A stretch of DNA of 58,950 nt from DATBDE01 sp036270095 (GTDB lineage Bacteria > Actinomycetota > Thermoleophilia > Solirubrobacterales > Solirubrobacteraceae): contig DATBDE010000148.1 of NCBI GenBank assembly GCA_036270095.1, positions 1 through 58,950 of the forward strand, in the 5' to 3' direction. Every line of letters starts with the position of its first letter. The stretch's first letter is position 1. Shown piece after piece: positions 34,258 to 41,906 of this stretch. A program made the position numbers and the translations under genes. The notes beneath the pieces are model-generated. The model made no database searches. It was not told the DNA's origin and worked only from the letters and a program-made list of their open reading frames with translations.

Positions 34258-35439
34258 ATGAGCCCGTCGGGCGCCGAGATCATCAAGCAGATCAAGGAGC
34301 GGGTCCACGAGATCGACCCTGCCGAGGTGCACGAGGGACTCGGCAACGGCGTCGTGCTCGTCGACGTCCGTGAGGGTGAGGAGTTCGAGCGGGAGCGCAT
34401 CCCCGGCGCGAAGCACGTGCCGCGCGCCTACCTGGAGTCCCGCATCGAGGGCGCGGTCTCGGACCGCGACACCCATGTCGTCCTCTACTGCGCTTCGGGG
34501 CAGCGCTCCGCGCTGGCCGCCGACACGCTGACGGAGCTGCTCGGCTACACGAACGTCGACTCGATGACCGGCGGCATCACGCTGTGGAAGGACCGCGGCT
34601 ACGAGACCGAGGTCCCCAAGACGCTCACCAAGGAGCAGCGCGACCGCTACTCGCGCCACCTCCTGCTCCCGGAGGTCGGCGTGGAGGGCCAGCAGAAGCT
34701 GCTCGATGCCAAGGTGCTGCTGCTCGGCGCCGGCGGGCTCGGCTCCCCGGCCGCGCTCTACTTGGCCGCCGCGGGCTTGGGCACGCTCGGCATCGTCGAC
34801 GACGACACCGTCGACCTCTCCAACCTCCAGCGCCAGGTCATCCACACGACCGGCCGCGTGGGCGAGCCCAAGGTCGACTCGGCCGCCGAGACCATTGCCG
34901 ACATCAACCCCGACGTCGAGGTGGTCAAGCACCAGGTCCGGCTCGACAGCTCGAACGTGGTCGAGCTCATCGCGCCCTACGACATCGTGGTCGACGGCCT
35001 CGACAACTTCCCCACCCGCTACCTGCTCAACGACGCGTCGGTGCGGCTGCGCAAGCCGGTCGTGTCCGCGTCGATCCTCGGCTTCGACGGGCAGCTCTCG
35101 GTGTTCAAGCCCTACGAGGGCCCGTGCTACCGCTGCCTGTACCCGGTGCCGCCGCCGGCCGAGCTCGCGCCGTCGTGCGGCGCCAACGGCGTGATCGGCG
35201 TGCTGCCGGGCACGATGGGCCTGCTGCAGGCCACCGAGGTCGTCAAGCTCATCCTCGGCGAGGGCGAGCCGCTCGTCGGCCGCCTGCTCCTGTACGAGGC
35301 GCTGGGCGCCACGTTCACCGAGCTGAAGGTCCGCCGCGACCCCCAGTGCCCGATCTGCTCGCGCGACCCCGAGTCGATCACGGATGAGGAGATGGGGGTC
35401 TTCCCGGACTACGAGGCGTTCTGCGCCGCGGCCGGGTAG
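34258..35439 (+). CDS. Rhodanese-MoeB/ThiF-type adenylyltransferase/sulfurtransferase
   Basis: 393 residues. A rhodanese domain (residues about 20-115, active Cys78 in LYCASGQRS) is followed by an E1-like adenylyltransferase (GAGGLGSPAALYLAAAGLGTLGIVDDDTVDLSNLQRQ). The zinc site is formed by GPCYRCLYP and PQCPICSRD. It would adenylate the C-terminal Gly of a ubiquitin-like carrier and convert it to a thiocarboxylate. The order rhodanese-then-adenylyltransferase is the reverse of mycobacterial MoeZ. The CysO-like carrier starts 16 bases downstream. A 40-base leader follows the TATACT element. Confidence 0.92.
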   Translation: MSPSGAEIIKQIKERVHEIDPAEVHEGLGNGVVLVDVREGEEFERERIPGAKHVPRAYLESRIEGAVSDRDTHVVLYCASGQRSALAADTLTELLGYTNVDSMTGGITLWKDRGYETEVPKTLTKEQRDRYSRHLLLPEVGVEGQQKLLDAKVLLLGAGGLGSPAALYLAAAGLGTLGIVDDDTVDLSNLQRQVIHTTGRVGEPKVDSAAETIADINPDVEVVKHQVRLDSSNVVELIAPYDIVVDGLDNFPTRYLLNDASVRLRKPVVSASILGFDGQLSVFKPYEGPCYRCLYPVPPPAELAPSCGANGVIGVLPGTMGLLQATEVVKLILGEGEPLVGRLLLYEALGATFTELKVRRDPQCPICSRDPESITDEEMGVFPDYEAFCAAAG

Positions 35440-35455
35440 CCTGGCCCGCCTCTTC

Positions 35456-35731
35456 ATGGCGACGATCAAGATCCCACCCGTCCTGCGGCCGTCCACGAGC
35501 GGCGAGAAGGAGGTCAGCGCCGCGGGTGCCGATGTCGGCACCGTCCTGCGCGCGCTCGCGGAGGCCCACCCGCAGACCGAGTCCCAGCTCTTCGGCGCCG
35601 ACGGCGACCTCAACCGCTACGTGAACGTCTACCTCAACGACGAGGACGTGCGCGTGCTCGAGGGGCTCGAGACGTCGGTGGGCGAGAGCGACACGCTCGT
35701 CATCCTCCCGGCAATGGCCGGGGGACGCTGA
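35456..35731 (+). CDS. cysO: CysO/ThiS/MoaD-like sulfur carrier protein ending GGR
   Basis: 91 residues with the ubiquitin-like fold and clear resemblance to mycobacterial CysO: IKIPPVLRPSTSGEKEVSA, LNRYVNVYLNDEDVR, and the end SDTLVILPAMAGGR. The carrier normally ends in Gly-Gly so that its carboxylate can be adenylated. Here one Arg follows the Gly-Gly, read directly from GCC GGG GGA CGC TGA. It would need removal before activation. CysM (36784) and a JAMM protease (39182) complete the pathway. The 3' end overlaps the convergent YoaK gene by 32 bases. Confidence 0.9.
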   Translation: MATIKIPPVLRPSTSGEKEVSAAGADVGTVLRALAEAHPQTESQLFGADGDLNRYVNVYLNDEDVRVLEGLETSVGESDTLVILPAMAGGR

Positions 35732-36410
35732 ACCCGGCGAGCAGCGCCAGGCTCCCCGCGGCGACCGCGGCGGCCAAGAACAGCGGCACCGAGAGGTCGA
35801 TCTGCTCGAGCAGCAGGGCGCCGATGGCGGCGCCCCCGAGCATGGACAGGACCGTGGCCAGCCGCCGCCTGCCCCCACCGGGGCCGCCGGCCAGCACCGA
35901 GTCGGCGGCCAGGCCGGTCAACAGCGAGGTCAGGACCGTGGTGGTGCTGACGTCGCGCACGCCGAGCGCGCGCACGGCCGCGCTGCGCGCGCCCATGGCC
36001 AGCGCCAAGAGCGCGATCACGACGTAGCGCAGGGTGGTGTCGGTCGTCGGCGTCAGGCCGGTGGAGAGCACGGCCGCGGTGAGAACCAGCGCCACCTCGA
36101 TGCCCAGTGCGGGCAGCAGCCAGCCGTGCTGGCGCTCGTCCGCGGAGCGGCCGATGCGCGCCACCACCGCCGCGCCGGCGAGGAAGGCCAGCAGCGCCGT
36201 CAGCGTGGCCGCGAGCGAGAAGCCGCCGGTGCCGGTGGTGGCGACGCCGAGCAGCACCACGTTGCCGGTCATGTTGCCCGCGAACACGCGCCCGAGGCCG
36301 AGCAGGCTCACGGCGTCGACGAGGCCGGTCGAGGCGGTGAGGGCGAGCAGCGCCACGACCAGCACACGCGACTCGCGCCGGGGCCCGGAATGTGGGACAG
36401 TCGAAGTCAT
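35700..36410 (-). CDS. YoaK/DUF1275 family membrane protein
   Basis: About 236 residues with six hydrophobic segments. The family signature is LTASTGLVDAVSLLGLGRVFAGNMTGNVVLLG and later ARSAAVRALGVRDVSTTTVLTSLLTGLA. Predicted small-molecule permease; substrate unknown. ATG 36410 has GAGGAA about 10 bases upstream. It shares the palindromic CATG with the start of the divergent gene at 36409, so the true start of one of the two may be internal. Confidence 0.85.
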   Translation of the reverse strand: MTSTVPHSGPRRESRVLVVALLALTASTGLVDAVSLLGLGRVFAGNMTGNVVLLGVATTGTGGFSLAATLTALLAFLAGAAVVARIGRSADERQHGWLLPALGIEVALVLTAAVLSTGLTPTTDTTLRYVVIALLALAMGARSAAVRALGVRDVSTTTVLTSLLTGLAADSVLAGGPGGGRRRLATVLSMLGGAAIGALLLEQIDLSVPLFLAAAVAAGSLALLAGFSVPRPLPGG

Positions 36411-36741
36411 GCAGATGAAATTCCTCGTCATCGTCACACCTCGGCAGGTCCCGCTGCCGCCGGGGATGATCGCGGAGATCCTCGCGGCGCAGAAGGAATG
36501 GCTGAAGGCCCGCGTGGCCGACGGCACCGTCGAGGCGCTCTACAGCTTTGTGGGCGGCGGAGGTATGGGCGTCGCGACGGTCGAGTCGCACGAGGCCATC
36601 AACGAGCTGCTGGTCAGCTCGCCGGCCTTCCCGATCAGCGACTTCGAGGTCACCGCCATCGGCGACTTCGAGATCATGATCGACGCTGCTATCGCGGCTG
36701 CACGCCAGGCCGCGAGCATGATGCCTGGTCCGCCCGCGTAA
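36409..36741 (+). CDS. Muconolactone-isomerase-like small protein
   Basis: 110 residues, ferredoxin-like alpha/beta pattern: MKFLVIVTPRQVPLPPGMIAEILAAQKEWLKARVADG, YSFVGGGGMGVATVESHEAINELLVSSPAF. This recalls the muconolactone delta-isomerase/DUF3303 fold. Catalytic role is not certain. The alternative start ATG 36415 avoids the overlap with the divergent YoaK start. Confidence 0.65.
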   Translation: MQMKFLVIVTPRQVPLPPGMIAEILAAQKEWLKARVADGTVEALYSFVGGGGMGVATVESHEAINELLVSSPAFPISDFEVTAIGDFEIMIDAAIAAARQAASMMPGPPA

Positions 36742-36767
36742 CCCCCGACCCGAGTCGGGCCCAGCGC

Positions 36768-36773
36768 TACAGT
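36768..36773 (+). promoter_or_regulatory. -10 element (TACAGT) of cysM
   Basis: TACAGT ends 10 bases before ATG 36784. A small hairpin CCCGAC/GTCGGG at 36744-36759 separates it from the preceding gene. Confidence 0.5.
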
Positions 36774-36783
36774 TCGTGAAGCA

Positions 36784-37758
36784 ATGCCCGTCCCGCCGCT
36801 CGTCAATCGCCCGTGCGGGGGCCGCTACGGCGACATCGTCCAAGCGATCGGCAACACGCCCCTGGTCGAGCTGAAGCGGTTGTCCCCCAAGGCCGGCGTC
36901 CGCATCTGGGCCAAGATGGAGTCCTACAACCCCACCGGGTCGGTCAAGGACCGCGTGGCCCGCGCGATGATCGAGGACGCCGAGGAGCAGGGCCGCATCC
37001 GCCCCGGCCAGACGATCCTCGAGCCGACCTCCGGCAACACCGGCATCTCGCTGGCGCTGATCTGCTCGCGCAAGGGCTACAAGCTCAAGGTGGTCATGCC
37101 CGAGAACGTGACCCCGGAGCGGACCCAGCTGCTGGAGATGTACGGGGCCGAGATCATCTACTCCGAGGGCGCCAAGGGCTCCAACGGCGCCGTCGAGAAG
37201 GCACTGGCCATGGCCGAGGCCGACGCCTCGTACTACATGCCCTACCAGTACGGGAACCAGGCCAACCCGCTCGCCCACTACAACGGCACCGCGCCGGAGA
37301 TCCTCGAGGAGCTCGACGGCGACGTGACCGCGTTCGTGGCCGGCCTGGGCACCGGCGGCACGCTGATGGGCAACGGCCGCCGCCTGAAGGAGGAGCTCGG
37401 CGACCGGGTCAAGATCGTTGCCGCCGAGCCCAAGCAGGGCGAGCCGGTCCAGGGCCTGCGCTCGCTCGACGACGGTTTCATCCCGCCGATCATCGACCTC
37501 TCGTTGCTGGACCGGAAGATCTTCGTGACCAACGAGGACGCGATCGTCTGGACGCGCCGCCTGCTCGAGGAGGAGGGCGTGTTCGCGGGCGTCTCCTCCG
37601 GGGCGATCGCCTCGATCGCCGTGCGCATCGCCGGCGAGCTCGACGAGGGCAACGTGGTCTTCCTCGTCGCCGACGACGGCTGGAAGTACCTGTCCTCGGG
37701 CATCTACACCAAGCCGGTGGAGCAGATCGCGGATCTCGAGTCCACCGTTTGGTGGTAA
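36784..37758 (+). CDS. cysM: CysM, O-phosphoserine/CysO-thiocarboxylate-dependent cysteine synthase
   Basis: 324 residues. PLP Lys55 in NPTGSVKDR, PTSGNTGISLA phosphate loop, GLGTGGTLMGNGRRL. Features of mycobacterial CysM rather than CysK: EPVQGLRSLDDGFIPP, which carries the Arg used for O-phosphoserine, and a C-terminal tail DLESTVWW similar to the flexible tail that closes over the active site. It makes cysteine attached to CysO from O-phosphoserine and the CysO thiocarboxylate. The neighbours 34258, 35456 and 39182 supply the other steps. Confidence 0.93.
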   Translation: MPVPPLVNRPCGGRYGDIVQAIGNTPLVELKRLSPKAGVRIWAKMESYNPTGSVKDRVARAMIEDAEEQGRIRPGQTILEPTSGNTGISLALICSRKGYKLKVVMPENVTPERTQLLEMYGAEIIYSEGAKGSNGAVEKALAMAEADASYYMPYQYGNQANPLAHYNGTAPEILEELDGDVTAFVAGLGTGGTLMGNGRRLKEELGDRVKIVAAEPKQGEPVQGLRSLDDGFIPPIIDLSLLDRKIFVTNEDAIVWTRRLLEEEGVFAGVSSGAIASIAVRIAGELDEGNVVFLVADDGWKYLSSGIYTKPVEQIADLESTVWW

Positions 37759-37768
37759 CCATCACCGC

Positions 37769-38335
37769 GTGATCGAGCGCAGGGCGTTCCTGGCCGTGGC
37801 CGGCACCACGCTGGCCGGTGGGGTGCTCGCGGCCTGCGGGTCGGGCGGGCAGGACGACTCCAACGGCATCGCCACCGAAACCGGCGCGGAGCAGAGCACG
37901 GCCGCCTCGGCGGACGTCAGCATCCTCAACCAGGCCCTCGCGGTCGAGCAGCGGGCGGTGGCCACGTACCAGACCGCGGCGCAGCACCTCAGCGGCGCGC
38001 GGCGGCGCACGGCCCAGCACTTCGAGGCGCAGGAGCGCGTGCACGTCGACGCGCTCTCGCAGGCGGTCCTGGCCCTCGGGGCCACGCCGACGACCGCGCG
38101 CGACCGCTACGCGCTCCCGCCGCTGTCCGACGACGACGCCGTGCTGCGCTTCGCCATAGGCGTGGAGCAGATCGCCGTGGCCCAGTACCTCGACCTCATC
38201 CCCAAGCTGTCGAGCCAGAACCTGCGCGGCACCTTCGCCTCGATCCTCACCGTCGAGGCCGAGCACCTCGCGGTCCTGCGCGAGGAGGCCGGGCAGGAGC
38301 CGGTGCCCGACGCGTTCGTGGGGCGGGGGACCTGA
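37769..38335 (+). CDS. Ferritin-like lipoprotein with twin-arginine signal
   Basis: 188 residues from GTG 37769. ERRAFLAVAG is a Tat motif and GGVLAAC a lipobox, so it is predicted to be exported folded and lipid-anchored. The rest is a four-helix ferritin-like domain with Glu and ExxH ligands (AVEQRAV, AQERVHVDAL, GVEQIAV, VEAEHLAVLR). Probably binds a dimetal centre outside the membrane. It ends EPVPDAF and is followed by a paralogue ending EPVPNAF whose ATG overlaps this stop (TGATG). Confidence 0.85.
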   Translation: MIERRAFLAVAGTTLAGGVLAACGSGGQDDSNGIATETGAEQSTAASADVSILNQALAVEQRAVATYQTAAQHLSGARRRTAQHFEAQERVHVDALSQAVLALGATPTTARDRYALPPLSDDDAVLRFAIGVEQIAVAQYLDLIPKLSSQNLRGTFASILTVEAEHLAVLREEAGQEPVPDAFVGRGT

Positions 38336-38898
38336 TGGCCGGCATCACCCGGCGCGTCGCGTTGCGCAACGCCGGCGGCGTCACCCTGGCCGCCTCGGCC
38401 GCGCCGTTGCTCGTGGGCGTGCGCACCGCCTTCGCCGCCGCCACCGGCGACGAGGAGACCATGCTCGCCGCCGTCCGGCTCGAGCAGGGGCTGGTGATCG
38501 CCTACCGCACGCTCGCCGGGTCAACCGCGCTGGACGCGGACGCGGCCGCGCTGGCGCGCCATTTCGGCGACCAGGAGCAGGCCCATCTCGACGCGGTGAG
38601 CAAGCAGCTGCAGACGCTGGGCGGCGTCGTGCCGGGCGAGCCCGCGCCGGACATGGTCAAGGCCGGGCGCGAGTCCTTGAACGCGTTGCACACCCAGGAG
38701 CAGCTCCTGGCCTTCGCCGGGGCGCTGGAGACCGCCGCCATCGCCGCCTACTACGAGGCCCAGCAATCCCTGCGTAGGGCCGAGTTCCTGCAGACCACCG
38801 CGGCGATCATGGCCAACGAGGGCCAGCACCTCGCGCTGCTGCGCGAGGCCCTCCACCGGGAGCCGGTCCCGAACGCATTCGAGACCGGCCAGCCGTGA
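38335..38898 (+). CDS. Ferritin-like secreted protein with twin-arginine signal (paralogue)
   Basis: 187 residues. TRRVALRNAGG is a Tat motif and the signal ends AFA-A without a lipobox, so this copy should be released. Ferritin-like ligands: RLEQGLV, DQEQAHLDAV, ALETAAIAAYYEAQ, NEGQHLALLREAL. It overlaps the lipoprotein gene by one base and shares the EPVPxAF ending, so the pair arose by tandem duplication and one lost the lipid anchor. tatA follows 39 bases later. Confidence 0.85.
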   Translation: MAGITRRVALRNAGGVTLAASAAPLLVGVRTAFAAATGDEETMLAAVRLEQGLVIAYRTLAGSTALDADAAALARHFGDQEQAHLDAVSKQLQTLGGVVPGEPAPDMVKAGRESLNALHTQEQLLAFAGALETAAIAAYYEAQQSLRRAEFLQTTAAIMANEGQHLALLREALHREPVPNAFETGQP

Positions 38899-38925
38899 AC
38901 TTGACCTTCCGGAAAGCAAGGGCGT

Positions 38926-38931
38926 TACTCT
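38926..38931 (+). promoter_or_regulatory. -10 element (TACTCT) of tatA
   Basis: TACTCT ends 6 bases before GTG 38938. A TTCCGGAA palindrome sits about 15 bases upstream. Confidence 0.4.
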
Positions 38932-38937
38932 TGCTCT

Positions 38938-39159
38938 GTGTTCAGTCAGGTCGGTCCCGGTGAGATCATCTTGGTCCTGGCGATCGCGTTGATCGTCCTG
39001 GGCCCCAAGCGGCTTCCCAGCGCCGCCCGCTCGGTGGGCAAGGGACTGCGGGAGTTCAAGCAGTCGCTGACCGAAGCGGACCCCCGCCACGTCGAAGAGG
39101 ACGACCACGAAGAGCCCGCGCCCAAGCGTGCTCCGGCGAAGCCCCCGGCGACCGACTAG
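38938..39159 (+). CDS. tatA: Sec-independent translocase protein TatA
   Basis: 73 residues. One membrane helix (GEIILVLAIALIVLGPKRLP) with the conserved FGPKRLP-type hinge as LGPKRLP, then the amphipathic helix SAARSVGKGLREFKQSL and an acidic/basic tail. It forms the pore component of the twin-arginine translocase. Two predicted Tat substrates lie directly upstream; no tatB or tatC is in the window. Confidence 0.92.
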   Translation: MFSQVGPGEIILVLAIALIVLGPKRLPSAARSVGKGLREFKQSLTEADPRHVEEDDHEEPAPKRAPAKPPATD

Positions 39160-39168
39160 GTCCGCCTC

Positions 39169-39174
39169 TATCCT
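39169..39174 (+). promoter_or_regulatory. -10 element (TATCCT) of the JAMM protease gene
   Basis: TATCCT ends 7 bases before GTG 39182. Confidence 0.5.
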
Positions 39175-39181
39175 CGGCCGC

Positions 39182-39577
39182 GTGCGGATCGGCCGAGCGA
39201 TGATCGATGAGATGGTCGCGCACGCGCGCGAGGAGGCGCCGAACGAGTGCTGCGGCCTCGTCGCCTCCAGCAACGGCGACGCCCAGCGCGTCTATCGCGC
39301 GGCCAACGCCGAGCGCAGCCCGGTCAAGTACGTCGTCGACCCGCGCGACCAGATCCGCATCCAGAACGAGATCGACGACCACGGCTGGGAGCTCGGCGCG
39401 ATCTACCACTCGCACACGCGCACGGAGCCGTTCCCGTCCCAGACCGACATCAACCTCGCACGCAATTGGCCCGACCCGCTCTACGTGATCGTCGGGGTCG
39501 CGGGCGAGCCGCCCGACGTCCGCGCCTTTCGCATCGTCGACGGGCAGGTGAGCGAGACCGAGCTGGAGGTGCGATGA
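39182..39577 (+). CDS. mec: JAMM/MPN+ metalloprotease, Mec family
   Basis: 131 residues. A perfect JAMM zinc motif is visible: Glu22 in NECCG, His76-x-His78, Ser86 and Asp89 (HSHTRTEPFPSQTD). In Mycobacterium tuberculosis the homologue Mec+ removes cysteine from the C-terminus of CysO after CysM has added it. Because the carrier here ends GGR, the same protease might also trim the extra Arg. The zinc-ribbon gene overlaps its stop by 4 bases. Confidence 0.92.
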   Translation: MRIGRAMIDEMVAHAREEAPNECCGLVASSNGDAQRVYRAANAERSPVKYVVDPRDQIRIQNEIDDHGWELGAIYHSHTRTEPFPSQTDINLARNWPDPLYVIVGVAGEPPDVRAFRIVDGQVSETELEVR

Positions 39578-40086
39578 CCCGACCGGTCGCCTCCTCCGAG
39601 CCGCTCGTCTGCCCGAGCTGCGCGCGCACGTTCCCGCTCGACGAGCGCTTCTGCCCCGACTGCAAGATGCCCTTGGTCTACGCCGGCTTCACGGGCGTCG
39701 ACCATCCGATCACGGACGTTGAGGAGCGGGCGCGCAAGATTAAGCGGCAGTACTCGGAGGGCGACCTCGTCCGCGTCGCCGGCGCGCGCAACCAGGCCGA
39801 GGCCGAGTTCATCCAGGGCATGCTGCTCGAGGAGGGCATCCCCAGCGTCCAGCGCCGCTCGCGCGGCTTCGACGTCCCCGACTTCCTCGCCGCCGGCCCG
39901 CGCGACGTGCTCGTGCCCCAGTCCGGCGCGATGGCCGCGCGCGAGGTGCTGCTCGAGGCCGAGATCGTGCCCGCCCACGCGCAGGCCTCCAGCGGTCCCG
40001 CTCCGGGACCGGTGGCCCTGGCCCTGCTCGGCCTCGTGGTGCTGATCGCGCTCGTGGCCTGGCTGGGGACCGAGGTCATCGGCTGA
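39574..40086 (+). CDS. Zinc-ribbon / DUF2007 membrane protein
   Basis: 170 residues. N-terminal zinc ribbon CPSCARTFPLDERFCPDCKMPL (four Cys), a middle DUF2007-like domain (EGDLVRVAGARNQAEAEFIQGMLLEEGIPSVQRR), and one C-terminal membrane helix (VALALLGLVVLIALVAWLG). Probably a tail-anchored regulatory or quality-control protein. Coupled to the JAMM protease gene by overlap, which hints at a shared role. No experimental function is known to me. Confidence 0.8.
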   Translation: MTRPVASSEPLVCPSCARTFPLDERFCPDCKMPLVYAGFTGVDHPITDVEERARKIKRQYSEGDLVRVAGARNQAEAEFIQGMLLEEGIPSVQRRSRGFDVPDFLAAGPRDVLVPQSGAMAAREVLLEAEIVPAHAQASSGPAPGPVALALLGLVVLIALVAWLGTEVIG

Positions 40087-40090
40087 GCGC

Positions 40091-40096
40091 TAGCGT
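40091..40096 (+). promoter_or_regulatory. -10 element (TAGCGT) of the SDR gene
   Basis: TAGCGT ends 8 bases before ATG 40105. Confidence 0.45.
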
Positions 40097-40104
40097 CGGG
40101 CAGC

Positions 40105-40869
40105 ATGCTGCTCGAGAACCGCAACGCCGTCATCTACGGAGGCGGCGGCACCATCGGCTCCGCCGTGGCCCGCGCCTTCGCTCGCGAGGGTGCGACCGTG
40201 CACCTGGCCGGCCGCACCGCGTCGACGCTCGACGCGGTCGCCAACGAGATCCGCGCGGCCGGCGGGAGCGCCGAGACCGCCGTGGTCGATGCGCTCGACG
40301 AGGCAGCGGTCGACGCCCATGCCGACGCGGTGTCCGCGGACGCGGGCTCGCTGGACATCTCCTTCAACCTCATCGCCCACGGCGACGTGCAGGGCACGCC
40401 GCTGGCCGAGATGGCGCTGGCCGACTTCGAGGCGCCGGTGCACAACGCGGTGCGGACGATGTTCCTGACCGCGCGGGCGGCGGCGCGGCACATGACCCGG
40501 CAGGGATCGGGCGTGATCCTCGCGTTCGGAGGCTACGGCGACCCGCTGCGCGAGCACAGCCTGGGCGGCCTGCAGGTGGCCTTCCAGGCCCAGGAGGCGC
40601 TCAAGCGGAACCTGGCCGCGGAGCTCGGGCCGCACGGCATCCGGGTGGTGACGCTGCAGACCGGCGGGATCCCCGAGTCGATGACCCGCGCGCCCGCCGA
40701 GCTGCGCGAGCAGGTCCGCACGGCGACGGAGGCGCGCACCCTGACCGGCCGCGCCGCCACGCTCGCGGACGTCGGCAACGCCGCGGTGTTCGCGGCCTCG
40801 GACTGGGCCGCGCCGTTCACCGGCACCAAGCTGAACATCACCGCCGGCGCCTACGTCGACCCGGCCTAG
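40105..40869 (+). CDS. SDR-family protein with degenerate active site
   Basis: 254 residues with a Rossmann fold: NAVIYGGGGTIGSAVARAFAREG (TGxxxGxG-like) and LAGRTA. The normal catalytic YxxxK is missing: aligning NLAAELGPHGIRV to the family places Leu and Phe where Tyr and Lys should be (LQVAFQAQEALK). It may bind NAD(P) without the usual reaction, or use other residues. C-terminal LNITAGAYVDP matches the family. Shares a CTAG stop overlap with the convergent gene. Confidence 0.82.
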   Translation: MLLENRNAVIYGGGGTIGSAVARAFAREGATVHLAGRTASTLDAVANEIRAAGGSAETAVVDALDEAAVDAHADAVSADAGSLDISFNLIAHGDVQGTPLAEMALADFEAPVHNAVRTMFLTARAAARHMTRQGSGVILAFGGYGDPLREHSLGGLQVAFQAQEALKRNLAAELGPHGIRVVTLQTGGIPESMTRAPAELREQVRTATEARTLTGRAATLADVGNAAVFAASDWAAPFTGTKLNITAGAYVDPA

Positions 40870-41846
40870 AGCTCGACCTCGCGCCCGGCGCCGCGCTCGC
40901 GTGCGGCCGCGAGAACGAGCGTGGCGGCGGTGCCATCCTGGACGGCGACGCCGACCGACTTGTAGAGCGTGAGCTCGTCGGGCGCGGTGCGGCCGGCGCG
41001 ATCGCCGGCGACGAGCTCGCCCACCTCGACCACGCGGGTGGGGTCGAGCGTGCCGCGCGCGATCGGCTCGAGCAAGTCGGTGGAGCCCGAGGGCGGCGCC
41101 GACAGCGCAGCGGCGCGCGACTCGACGGCGACCAGCGCGGCGGCCACGGTGGCGTCGTCGACCTCGCGGCCATCGGGGTTGAAGCCGACCGAGGTCACAT
41201 GGGCGCCTGGGGCGAGCCACTCCTGGCGCACGACGGGCTCGTGCGGGTGGGTGGTGGCGCAGACCACGTCGGCGCCGTCGCAGGCGGCCGACCACGACGG
41301 CGCCGCCCGTACCGGGACGTCGAGCCCGGCGCCCAGCTCCTCGGCCAGCGCGGCGGTCTTCGCCGGGTCGCGCCCGGCCACGCGCACCTCGGCGAACGCG
41401 CGCACGCGGGTCACCGCGGCGGCGTGGGCGCGGGCCTGGACCCCGGTGCCGAGGATGGCGAGGGTCGCGGCGTCGTCGCGCGCGAGCAGGCGGGTGGCCA
41501 GAGCCGACCCCGCGCCGGTGCGCACGGCGGTGATGGCGGTGCCGTCGAGCAGCGCGAGCGGCCGGCCGTCATCGGGGTCGAAGACCGCGATCAGCGCCTG
41601 GTGCGTGGGCACGCCGTCGGCGTTGTGCGGGAACAGCGTGACGAGCTTGGCGGCCAGCGAGCCCGTCGCGGGCGTCCAGCCCGGCATCGCCGCGAGCATG
41701 CCTTCGCGCTCGGCCACGAAGGCGCCCACGCGGTTGGGCACCACGGCACGGCCCGCGCTGAGGTCGGCCATGGCGTCGGCCAGCGCGTCGATGAGGGCGT
41801 CGAGGTCGAGCAGCTCCTCCACTTCCGGGCGGCTGAGCACCAACAC
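40866..41846 (-). CDS. Ornithine cyclodeaminase / mu-crystallin family protein
   Basis: 326 residues. Substrate residues in GSLAAKLVTLFPHN (Lys), ALLDGTAITAVRTGAGSALAT (Arg), NAD loop LAILGTGVQARAHAAAV, and PGAHVTSVGFNPDGREV (catalytic-region Asp). Members include ornithine cyclodeaminase, alanine dehydrogenase and ketimine reductases; the substrate cannot be fixed. GTG 41846 has TAGGGT 6 bases upstream. Confidence 0.87.
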   Translation of the reverse strand: MLVLSRPEVEELLDLDALIDALADAMADLSAGRAVVPNRVGAFVAEREGMLAAMPGWTPATGSLAAKLVTLFPHNADGVPTHQALIAVFDPDDGRPLALLDGTAITAVRTGAGSALATRLLARDDAATLAILGTGVQARAHAAAVTRVRAFAEVRVAGRDPAKTAALAEELGAGLDVPVRAAPSWSAACDGADVVCATTHPHEPVVRQEWLAPGAHVTSVGFNPDGREVDDATVAAALVAVESRAAALSAPPSGSTDLLEPIARGTLDPTRVVEVGELVAGDRAGRTAPDELTLYKSVGVAVQDGTAATLVLAAARERGAGREVEL

Positions 41847-41852
41847 GGGCCG

Positions 41853-41858
41853 ACCCTA
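41853..41858 (-). promoter_or_regulatory. -10 element (TAGGGT) of the ornithine-cyclodeaminase-like gene
   Basis: TAGGGT on the minus strand, 6 bases before GTG 41846. Confidence 0.45.
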
Positions 41859-41906
41859 CCGCCCGGGCTCGCGTGCCGAGAGCCCAGGCGGCGGAGGCGG
41901 CGCCCG

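Noticed and set aside
36744..36759. Hairpin CCCGAC-CCGA-GTCGGG as a terminator
   Set aside because: Short stem and no T tract; noted only as a possible boundary before cysM.
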